Origin: CAYTLQ01 sp964438715
GTDB lineage: Bacteria > Bacteroidota > Ignavibacteria > Ignavibacteriales > Ignavibacteriaceae
Reading direction: 5' to 3'
Assembly (NCBI GenBank): GCA_964438715.1
Contig: CAYTLQ010000260.1
Coordinates: 1-10,020 of the forward strand
Length of the DNA stretch: 10,020 nt
The translations under genes and the position numbers were made by a program. Each line of letters starts with the position of its first letter. Positions within the stretch are counted from its first letter, which is position 1. This document shows positions 1 to 5,041 of the stretch, in pieces. The notes beneath the pieces were generated by a model that was given only the letters and a program-made list of their open reading frames with translations, had not been told where the DNA came from and searched no databases.

Positions 1-150
1 AACATCATCAGCGTCATAATGGTTTCCTGTCATCCTTCGGGCATGCCAGTAAATCCGCTGATAATATTTATCAACTATTGTGTTAAAAGCTTTCTGATCC
101 CCATTGAGAAATTCCATTACGAGGTCAGCATCAGTAGTTTCTTCGGGCAT
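1..150 (-). CDS. ECF-type RNA polymerase sigma factor, N-terminal fragment (cut by window edge)
   Basis: Only the first 50 codons are present; the gene runs off the left edge. The reading on the minus strand begins MPEETTDADLVMEFLNGDQK and continues into AFNTIVDKYYQRIYWHARRM, ending TGNHYDADDV. This matches the start of sigma-70 region 2 in extracytoplasmic-function sigma factors: a D-x-x-L-V...G-D-x-x-A-F opening, a helix with Y-x-R-I, then the conserved D-A-D-D-V segment. Such proteins redirect RNA polymerase to stress or envelope promoters and are usually held by an anti-sigma factor. The ATG at 150 is the chosen start because an in-frame TAA lies shortly upstream; a purine stretch (AGAGAAGA) directly precedes it as a weak ribosome site. 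It is divergent from the Spy-like gene at 828. The family call is firm. The regulon and cognate anti-sigma are not visible. Confidence 0.85.
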   Translation of the reverse strand, partial: MPEETTDADLVMEFLNGDQKAFNTIVDKYYQRIYWHARRMTGNHYDADDV

Positions 151-245
151 TCTTCTCTTAACTTATACAACGGTTTGACAATACAAAATACCAATTGGTT
201 TAAAATACTACTTTTTTACCATCAATAATTAACAGGCTGTTAGAG

Positions 246-257
246 GGGTGTACGACA
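246..257 (+). repeat. Left 12-bp terminal inverted repeat
   Basis: GGGTGTACGACA, a perfect reverse complement of 726-737. The match stops abruptly on the inner side, where TTTCGG here faces AAATGG in the other copy read inward, so the shared block is exactly 12 bp. Confidence 0.6.
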
Positions 258-272
258 TTTCGGTAATTGTAA

Positions 273-314
273 ATCCTCCGGATAGATTGCAAAAACTAAG
301 TCAATCCGGAGGAT
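273..314. repeat. Long hairpin made from two opposed 11-bp units
   Basis: ATCCTCCGGAT (273-283) is the only inverted copy of the island's repeat unit. It pairs perfectly over 11 bp with ATCCGGAGGAT (304-314) around a 20-nt loop. Being reversed, it could also pair with any of the other ATCCGGAGGAT copies downstream. The role is unknown. Confidence 0.6.
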
Positions 315-319
315 GTTCC

Positions 320-337
320 ATCCGTTAACCAACGGAT
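320..337 (+). repeat. 18-bp inverted repeat, copy 1
   Basis: ATCCGTTAACCAACGGAT has perfect 7-bp arms (ATCCGTT/AACGGAT) around an AACC loop. It replaces one 11-bp unit in the array and is identical to the copy at 425-442. Confidence 0.75.
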
Positions 338-424
338 CTTCGATCCAGAGGATTTTCAATCCGGAGGATTTAACAATCCGGAGGATCTACGATCCAGAGG
401 ATTTAAAAATCCAGAGGATGTTCC

Positions 425-442
425 ATCCGTTAACCAACGGAT
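425..442 (+). repeat. 18-bp inverted repeat, copy 2
   Basis: Identical to 320-337 and offset by 105 bp, so it was copied together with its neighbouring units. Immediately downstream, CGGATC-TTC-GATCCG (438-452) forms a second, overlapping hairpin, so two alternative foldings compete here. Confidence 0.75.
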
Positions 443-513
443 CTTCGATCCGGAGGATTTTCAATCCGGAGGATTTAAAAATCCAGAGGATCTTCGATTT
501 TATCATACACCCA

Positions 514-526
514 ACCCTGAAAGGGT
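514..526 (+). repeat. ACCCTGAAAGGGT palindrome, copy 1
   Basis: Five-bp arms ACCCT/AGGGT around GAA. The same 13 bp recurs at 566-578. From memory, ACCCTGAAAGGGT-type palindromes in spaced pairs are common in intergenic DNA of Bacteroidota and relatives; this has not been checked by search. Confidence 0.7.
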
Positions 527-565
527 GATAGTTTTATAACAACAGATATCCTTCGTAACCTGAAA

Positions 566-578
566 ACCCTGAAAGGGT
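566..578 (+). repeat. ACCCTGAAAGGGT palindrome, copy 2
   Basis: Same 13-bp sequence as 514-526, start-to-start distance 52 bp, same orientation, with a shared following GTGA/GTGAA. The spaced pair looks like one composite unit set inside the larger island. Confidence 0.7.
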
Positions 579-595
579 GAAATAATTGTGGCTTT

Positions 596-636
596 GTCCG
601 TTAGTTCGTTAGTCCGTTAGCTAACAGACCAACGGA
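596..636 (+). repeat. 8-bp tandem repeat joined to a palindrome
   Basis: Three tandem 8-bp units (GTCCGTTA, GTTCGTTA, GTCCGTTA; 596-619) run into the perfect palindrome GTTAGCTAAC (616-625). TCCGTT (613-618) can also pair with AACGGA (631-636). It resembles an expanded or rearranged version of the 18-bp hairpin units at 320 and 425, sharing their TCCGTT and AACGGAT ends. Confidence 0.6.
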
Positions 637-642
637 TTAACA

Positions 643-686
643 ATCCAGAGGATTTTCAATCCGGAGGATTTAACAATCCAGAGGAT
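643..686 (+). repeat. Phased array of ATCC(G/A)GAGGAT units (second block)
   Basis: Three units at 643 (A), 659 (G) and 676 (A), again spaced 16 then 17 bp with TTTCA and TTAACA spacers. The block plus the following CTACGA matches 343-392 with a single base difference, so it is a displaced copy of the main array 300 bp away. Confidence 0.8.
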
Positions 687-725
687 CTACGACTTGCGAT
701 TAGAACAGTTTATTTTCGACCATTT

Positions 726-737
726 TGTCGTACACCC
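726..737 (-). repeat. Right 12-bp terminal inverted repeat
   Basis: TGTCGTACACCC, a perfect reverse complement of 246-257. It marks the right edge of the repeat island. The bases after it (TGTTAGTG) resemble those just before the left copy (TGTTAGAG). Confidence 0.6.
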
Positions 738-827
738 TGTTAGTGTTCGATTTCTTTAAACCTTTTTCCGAATGTCTGTGTCCAAATTTCAGAAAACGCA
801 ATCACAAAAACATTTAAGGAATATGTT

Positions 828-1319
828 ATGAAAAAGTCATTTTTTGCTCTTGTTATATTCTTGCTTATATCTGCAGGATTTATTTCAGAAATAACTGCCC
901 AACCTGGAAGATATCAATGGAGAAAAAATAAAATCCATGAAAAACTGGAGTTAACCGATGAGCAGGAGAAGCAGATAGATCAATTACGCAACAAACACCA
1001 GAACACTATGATTGACCTTAGGGCTTCTCTTCAGAAAGCGCGGCTCGATGTAAAAAATATCACTGAATCCGGTAATGTTGATAGAGCAAAGTACATTGCG
1101 TCTGTTGAATCCGTCGGAAAAATTCAGGACAAAATACGCACTGCACAGGCAAACCATAAAATGGACATTTATAATTTGCTAACCGATAAACAGAAGAAAA
1201 TTCTGGAAGATTATCCGGGGTGGTTTCTCTATGGTGGAAGAGGCGGCAGAGATAATAACGACGGACAATTTTATGGTCGTAGATGGAATGGTCGTGGCTT
1301 AGGTGATTGCAGATTCTAA
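828..1319 (+). CDS. Periplasmic Spy/CpxP-like LTxxQ-motif protein
   Basis: A 163-residue exported protein. Residues 1-24 form a signal peptide (MKKSFF, a hydrophobic core, then ITA before Q25). The mature part is helical and charged, with two LTxxQ motifs, LTDEQ at 42-46 and LTDKQ at 118-122. This pairing marks the Spy/CpxP/periplasmic heavy-metal-sensor family. Known members are small periplasmic chaperones or negative regulators of envelope-stress signalling. The C-terminal 25 residues are rich in Gly, Arg, Asn and Asp (GGRGGRDNNDG) and end in CRF; this tail is outside the conserved fold and may be disordered. AAGGA (816-820) lies 7 nt before the ATG. The gene is divergent from the ECF sigma gene, with the repeat island between them, and ends at a bidirectional hairpin terminator. 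The family call is good; the exact ligand or partner is unknown. Confidence 0.8.
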   Translation: MKKSFFALVIFLLISAGFISEITAQPGRYQWRKNKIHEKLELTDEQEKQIDQLRNKHQNTMIDLRASLQKARLDVKNITESGNVDRAKYIASVESVGKIQDKIRTAQANHKMDIYNLLTDKQKKILEDYPGWFLYGGRGGRDNNDGQFYGRRWNGRGLGDCRF

Positions 1320-1340
1320 CTTCATCACCAGGTAAAAAAT

Positions 1341-1376
1341 TGGCTGTATCAGTTTTCAGATTGATACAGCCATTTT
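1341..1376. terminator. Bidirectional rho-independent terminator
   Basis: TGGCTGTATCA (1341-1351) and TGATACAGCCA (1362-1372) form a perfect 11-bp stem with a 10-nt loop. TTTT follows on the plus strand, and a run of six As before the stem gives a U-tract on the minus strand. It sits between the convergent ends of the Spy-like gene and the AIM24 gene and can serve both. Confidence 0.85.
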
Positions 1377-1400
1377 AACTTTAAATTAAAATTTTAATAT

Positions 1401-2189
1401 CTAATTCCCGTCAATAATTCTACCAAGACCGCCTAAAATTGAACCTTCTTCTTTCGAGGAACCTAAAGCAGATGGTGCATGCTTAAGGATTCTATCAGCC
1501 AGACGGGAAAATGGCAGGCTTTGCAAAAATACTGTACCGGTTCCTCTAAGAGTGGCAAAAAACAACCCCTCTCCGCCGAAAAACATAGATTTCAGGTTGC
1601 CGGCTCTTTCTATTGAATAATCTATTCCCTGAGTAAAAGCAACAAGGCATCCGGTATCCACACGAAGCATTTCATGATTTAATTCTTTTCTCACTACAGT
1701 ACCTCCGGCATGAATGAATGCCTTTCCGTCGCCCTGAAGTCGTTGCAAAATAAATCCTTCACCGCCAAACAATCCAGCACCGAAACGCTGGGTAAAGGCA
1801 ATAGAAGTTTTAGTACCCAGAGCGGCACATAAAAACGAATCCTTTTGACACAGAAGGTCATTTCCGAATTCAGGCAAATTTATCGGAATTATTTTTCCGG
1901 GATACGGAGCGGCAAATGCAACCCTCCGTTTTCCGGAACCATGGTTTGTAAAGTGTGTAAGAAATAGAGATTCGCCCGCCAGAACCCTTTTACCTGCACT
2001 GAACAATTTTCCTAATAATCCTTCATCAGCATCGGTGCCATCTCCCATTTTTGCCTCGTAAGCGATACCATCCTCCATCCAATTCATTGCTCCTGCTTCT
2101 GCTATAACAGTTTCGCCGGGGTCTAACTCAACTTCAACAATCTGCATATCATCGCCGATGATTTTATAGTCTATTTCATGACTTCTCAT
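1401..2189 (-). CDS. AIM24 / TIGR00266 family protein
   Basis: A 262-residue soluble protein with no signal peptide or membrane segment. It belongs to the AIM24 family (PF01987, TIGR00266): an N-terminal ELDPGETVIAEAGAMNWM segment (21-38), then Gly-rich beta strands with a repeated motif, FGGEGFILQRLQGDG at 141-155 and FFGGEGLFFATLRGTG at 203-218. The repeat reflects the internal duplication typical of this fold. Bacterial members have no settled biochemical role; the yeast relative is a mitochondrial inner-membrane organisation factor. The ATG at 2189 has only a weak GGA upstream. The gene lies 52 bp after the coiled-coil gene on the same strand, so the two are probably co-transcribed. Family identity is confident; function is unknown. 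Confidence 0.85.
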   Translation of the reverse strand: MRSHEIDYKIIGDDMQIVEVELDPGETVIAEAGAMNWMEDGIAYEAKMGDGTDADEGLLGKLFSAGKRVLAGESLFLTHFTNHGSGKRRVAFAAPYPGKIIPINLPEFGNDLLCQKDSFLCAALGTKTSIAFTQRFGAGLFGGEGFILQRLQGDGKAFIHAGGTVVRKELNHEMLRVDTGCLVAFTQGIDYSIERAGNLKSMFFGGEGLFFATLRGTGTVFLQSLPFSRLADRILKHAPSALGSSKEEGSILGGLGRIIDGN

Positions 2190-2241
2190 ATTTCATCCAG
2201 AAAAAATTTTTATAGAAAATGTTTCTTATTTGCGCTACGCT

Positions 2242-3555
2242 TTATTCTCGTTTAGCGTCAGTATCTTCTGTTGAGGACTCCGATTCATCACTTGTTAAAG
2301 AATCGTCGGGATGTGAATTCACATTTTGCACATCAGCGTTTTCGGCAGAGGTTGAAATTGACGAATTATCTGAATCCTCCTGATTATTAACCTCTTCTGT
2401 AGAAGATGGTGCTTTAGTATTATGCCGTTTTAACTTATGCTCAATCTCTGCTATTTTTTTATCAATGTCCGCAATAGAGCGCAGAATGTCGGCTTCTTTT
2501 TCTTCACCTTCTTTTATCCAGGATTCTATCCTCTGCCTGTGTTCATCTGTTCTTGCCTCGGGCAATCGTGTTCGGTTATCTTCCAGATTCTTGCGAATTC
2601 TTGCCAGTCCATCCTCAGCTTTCAGTTTAACGGATCTAAGTTTTTCAAGTCCCTCACGCTGTTTTTCGAGCCAGTTTTCGAACTGCTGTTTGCGTTGTTT
2701 TTTCTTTTCCTTAAGAGCGCCCCATAATTCATCAATTTTTTCAAGATATTTTTCTTTGTCACCTTTTCTTAACCAGAGATTTCGCATCTCTGTCTGAGCT
2801 TCCTGTAAAATTCGAACATACTGTACAGTGGAGGCATTTTCAAGAGCCTTCCTTGTCTGTTCAAACAATTCTGCCGCTCTTGCGCCATGATTATTAAATG
2901 TCAGTTCTTCCGCTTCTTTTATTTTATCACGAAAAGTGTCTATCATTGAAAATAGTGCACGCTTTTCGGGAGAAAGTAAATTTGCGTCGTCGCTGATTCT
3001 CTTACGAATATTTTTCAGGTTTTCTCTGGCTTGCCGAATGTGCTCACCTATTTTTTCCCATTTACTATCCGGCTTTAATTCAGGAGCACCACCAAAGCTG
3101 AAATCAAAATCAACTATTTCTTTTTCATAGCGTTCTTTAACTGAGCCCGAAAGACTTCTTTTTGATTCAAGAAATTCCTTTCTCTTCTGCCAAATGGACT
3201 GGTAACGCTCCCAGAGCTTTTCTTTTGCTTCACTCTGAACATCCTTTACCTTACGAAATTCACGGTCAAAAAGTTTAGCTTCTTCCGCAAACTCTGTAAG
3301 CTCAACTTTTCTTTCGATCACATCCAGCAAATAGCCCAATTCAAAGATGTACTGCTCTTTCTCTTTCTTTAAATTTTCCTCCCATGCATTTCGCTCATCG
3401 AGCAGATGTTTGTATCTCTTATAAAACTCGCTCTTCTCCTCCTTGGTAAAACCTTGAGCAGTTCGTATGCTTTCCTTAAATTTATTTGCAAGTTCAAAAA
3501 ATGCCTTGTCTCTGATTTTTGCTTGCAATTCTTCCAATAAAAGATTAAGATCCAT
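2242..3555 (-). CDS. Long charged coiled-coil protein, DUF349-like, with acidic low-complexity tail
   Basis: 437 residues, cytoplasmic by appearance (no signal peptide, no membrane helix). Residues 1-377 are almost entirely charged helix with heptad character. Segments such as LWERYQSIWQKRKEFLE (114-130) and LWGALKEKKKQRKQQFENWL (277-296) have the pattern of spaced Trp/Tyr/Phe and Lys/Arg seen in DUF349-type helical repeats; this resemblance is by eye only. Residues 383-437 are a Ser/Asp/Glu/Asn-rich, probably disordered tail. No catalytic motif was recognised. There is no clear Shine-Dalgarno site before the ATG at 3555. A 6-bp hairpin (CCATCT-AATAA-AGATGG, 3575-3591) lies in the leader, about 20 nt upstream of the start. 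It is the first gene of a probable two-gene operon with the AIM24 gene. It may be a scaffold or RNA/protein-binding factor, but that is a guess. Confidence 0.75.
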   Translation of the reverse strand: MDLNLLLEELQAKIRDKAFFELANKFKESIRTAQGFTKEEKSEFYKRYKHLLDERNAWEENLKKEKEQYIFELGYLLDVIERKVELTEFAEEAKLFDREFRKVKDVQSEAKEKLWERYQSIWQKRKEFLESKRSLSGSVKERYEKEIVDFDFSFGGAPELKPDSKWEKIGEHIRQARENLKNIRKRISDDANLLSPEKRALFSMIDTFRDKIKEAEELTFNNHGARAAELFEQTRKALENASTVQYVRILQEAQTEMRNLWLRKGDKEKYLEKIDELWGALKEKKKQRKQQFENWLEKQREGLEKLRSVKLKAEDGLARIRKNLEDNRTRLPEARTDEHRQRIESWIKEGEEKEADILRSIADIDKKIAEIEHKLKRHNTKAPSSTEEVNNQEDSDNSSISTSAENADVQNVNSHPDDSLTSDESESSTEDTDAKRE

Positions 3556-3982
3556 GACGCACCGATTTTTTACACCATCTAATAAAGATGGACAGTTTAT
3601 TGATAGGGTTTAAAAGATTTTGATAAATTAATAAATTAAAAAAGTAAATCAACTCCCGCTTGACTCACAAATTTAACAGAATTAAGTAAATTTTACATAT
3701 TCATTATGTGATACCCGCCACCCCAACAATTGAATTTGGTATTCACTTGCTCAGATTTTCAAATACCTTCTTCATGGAGTGGACTTGAGGCAATGGTATT
3801 CTTTAATTTAAAAATTATTCAAAATATCCGAAATATAACTACATTACCGCTATTATTTTTTTATTAATTTTCTAAATAGTTATTATAATCATCTAAATCT
3901 ACCGTTTATCCTAAGTTAACAACACCCTCCTGCGAAATCCAGTAGATTTAAGTTTTTAACCCTAAACAAAATAGGAGTACTT
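3556..3982. other. 427-bp AT-rich divergent intergenic region
   Basis: No open reading frame of substance on either strand. It must hold promoters for the minus-strand coiled-coil gene and the plus-strand cytochrome gene, but no confident promoter boxes were found. Visible structure: the hairpin 3575-3591; a short inverted pair GGTATT/AATACC near 3740-3771; and TAAATCTAC (3894-3902) with GTAGATTTA (3942-3950), a perfect 9-bp inverted pair 39 nt apart in the cytochrome leader. A GC-richer patch near 3710-3800 stands out from flanks that are very AT-rich. Confidence 0.5.
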
Positions 3983-4990
3983 ATGCGGTTCATTAAGTAT
4001 TTTGGGATAACGGTTTTGGTTATCCTGCTTATTGTGGGAGCTCTTTTCATCTATTTTACTTTATCATTTCCAGATGTTGATGCTCCAAAAGATATAAAAG
4101 TTGAAATTACTCCCGCCCGCCTTGCGAGAGGTGAATATCTTGCCAATCATGTTACCGTTTGCATTGATTGTCACTCAATTCGCGATTGGAGCAAATATTC
4201 GGCGCCTCCCAAACCCGGGACCTATGGTGGTGGCGGTGATTATTTCGACGAATTTATTGGTGGTGTTCCCGGGAAAATTTATATTCCAAATATTACCCCC
4301 CATAGGCTAAAAAATTATTCCGATGGTGAACTCTTGCGTGCAATAACGCAAGGTGTTACACGCGAAGGTAAAGCCATGTTTCCGATAATGCCATATCCTT
4401 CGTATAATCAATTAACTCAGGAGGATGCATATTCACTTATAGCCTACTTACGCAATCTTGAAACAATTCAGCGTGATACAAAAGAGTCTTCGCTAAATTT
4501 TCCGATGAATTTAATTGTAAAAACTATTCCTCTTAAATCATATAAGCCTACCGAAGCGGTTGATACTTCGAATGTCGTAGCTTATGGAAAATACTTAGCC
4601 CGCATTGCAGGATGTGCTGACTGCCATACGCCTATGGAAAAAGGTGAATACATTAAGGGTATGGAGTATGCAGGTGGAATGAAATTTCAGTTTCCCGGAG
4701 GTGTAGTATCTTCCGCAAATATTTCACCCGACAATGACAATGGAATAGGGAGATGGACCGAACAAGATTTTGTCAACAGATTTAAAGCGTATGACTCAGA
4801 TAGTTCCCGATCTATTTCAGTCGCACCGGAAGATTTTAATACTCCGATGCCATGGACTATGTATGCAGGTATGACGGATATAGACCTGAAAGCAATTTAT
4901 GCTTTCTTACGAACTGTTCCCGCAAACAATAACAAAGTTCTACGCTTCGATACCTCTAAAAAGATAACTGTAGTACCTGTTTCGGAATAA
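3983..4990 (+). CDS. Membrane-anchored diheme cytochrome c
   Basis: 335 residues. Residues 5-27 form an uncleaved signal anchor (FGITVLVILLIVGALFIYF), placing the rest outside the cytoplasmic membrane. There are two class-I cytochrome c domains, each with a CxxCH heme-attachment motif: CIDCH at 60-64 and CADCH at 211-215. Both follow the RGEYLAN or YGKYLAR helix that precedes heme sites in this family. Likely axial methionines are M136 (MFPIMPYPSY) and M289 (NTPMPWTM). The arrangement resembles the cytochrome c subunits that accept electrons from periplasmic alcohol and sugar dehydrogenases. AGGAG at 3973-3977 is a good ribosome site 5 nt before ATG. The gene is monocistronic, ending at a hairpin terminator. 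The partner is not proven, but a PQQ-type dehydrogenase gene lies 1.7 kb downstream. Heme binding is confident; the electron donor is inferred. Confidence 0.88.
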   Translation: MRFIKYFGITVLVILLIVGALFIYFTLSFPDVDAPKDIKVEITPARLARGEYLANHVTVCIDCHSIRDWSKYSAPPKPGTYGGGGDYFDEFIGGVPGKIYIPNITPHRLKNYSDGELLRAITQGVTREGKAMFPIMPYPSYNQLTQEDAYSLIAYLRNLETIQRDTKESSLNFPMNLIVKTIPLKSYKPTEAVDTSNVVAYGKYLARIAGCADCHTPMEKGEYIKGMEYAGGMKFQFPGGVVSSANISPDNDNGIGRWTEQDFVNRFKAYDSDSSRSISVAPEDFNTPMPWTMYAGMTDIDLKAIYAFLRTVPANNNKVLRFDTSKKITVVPVSE

Positions 4991-4997
4991 TTTTTTA

Positions 4998-5041
4998 TGC
5001 CGGTAATGAAAAATCTGTAACAGGATTACCGGCAATTTTTT
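4998..5041 (+). terminator. Rho-independent terminator of the cytochrome c gene
   Basis: TGCCGGTAAT (4998-5007) pairs with ATTACCGGCA (5025-5034), a perfect 10-bp stem with a 17-nt loop, followed by a T run at 5036-5041. The T run overlaps the stop codon of the convergent rmuC gene. The minus-strand side has As rather than Ts after the stem, so it should work mainly in the plus direction. Confidence 0.8.

Larger units (their letters stand above)
304..491 (+). repeat. Phased array of ATCC(G/A)GAGGAT units (main block)
   Basis: Eight forward copies of the 11-bp unit begin at 304, 343, 359, 376, 392, 409, 448, 464 and a ninth at 481. Five carry G and four carry A at the fifth base (G: 304, 359, 376, 448, 464; A: 343, 392, 409, 481). 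Where no hairpin unit intervenes, start-to-start spacing alternates 16 and 17 bp. Spacers come from a small set: TTTCA, TTAACA or TTAAAA, CTACG, CTTCG, GTTCC. Each unit has self-complementary ends (ATCC...GGAT) around GGA or AGA. The block starting at 304 recurs at 409, a 105-bp higher-order duplication with about three differences over some 70 bp. The array is not CRISPR: spacers are 5-6 bp and themselves repeated. Confidence 0.85.
238..745. mobile_element. Putative MITE-like element: 12-bp terminal inverted repeats with near-perfect 8-bp flanking direct repeats
   Basis: GGGTGTACGACA at 246-257 is exactly the reverse complement of TGTCGTACACCC at 726-737. Directly outside these lie TGTTAGAG (238-245) and TGTTAGTG (738-745), an 8-bp direct repeat with one mismatch, as expected of an aged target-site duplication. 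The 492 bp between the outer ends (246-737) is almost wholly short palindromic repeats and holds no convincing gene. This architecture fits a non-autonomous, MITE-like insertion mobilised by a transposase encoded elsewhere. That reading is inference: no transposase is present, and GTTAG also occurs inside the island, which weakens the duplication evidence. The alternative is a chance inverted pair around a locally expanded intergenic repeat cluster. Confidence 0.42.

Noticed and set aside
19..228. Plus-strand reading frame of 69 codons near the left edge
   Set aside because: It lies largely opposite the ECF sigma factor coding region, whose minus-strand translation is clearly family-like. The plus reading resembles nothing and has no ribosome site.
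304..491. CRISPR array
   Set aside because: Repeat units are 11 bp, spacers are 5-6 bp and drawn from a reused set, and no cas gene is present. This is incompatible with CRISPR repeat-spacer structure.
313..528. Repeat-derived 71-residue protein-coding gene
   Set aside because: The frame is a by-product of repeat spacing, the start codon sits inside a repeat unit, and the peptide is purely the repeat translated. It is reported as an observation, not annotated as a gene.
2437..2797. Two overlapping plus-strand frames (96 and 110 codons)
   Set aside because: They are opposite-strand shadows of the charged coiled-coil gene; their Ser/Phe/Leu-rich composition is the expected complement of Lys/Glu-rich codons.
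3710..3800. Possible gene remnant on the minus strand in the long intergenic region
   Set aside because: Short readable stretches such as MKKVFENLSK are interrupted by stops within about ten codons, and no family similarity could be recognised.
4991..5034. Terminator for rmuC on the minus strand
   Set aside because: The stem is present, but the minus-strand sequence after it is A-rich instead of T-rich, so it should not terminate rmuC transcription.
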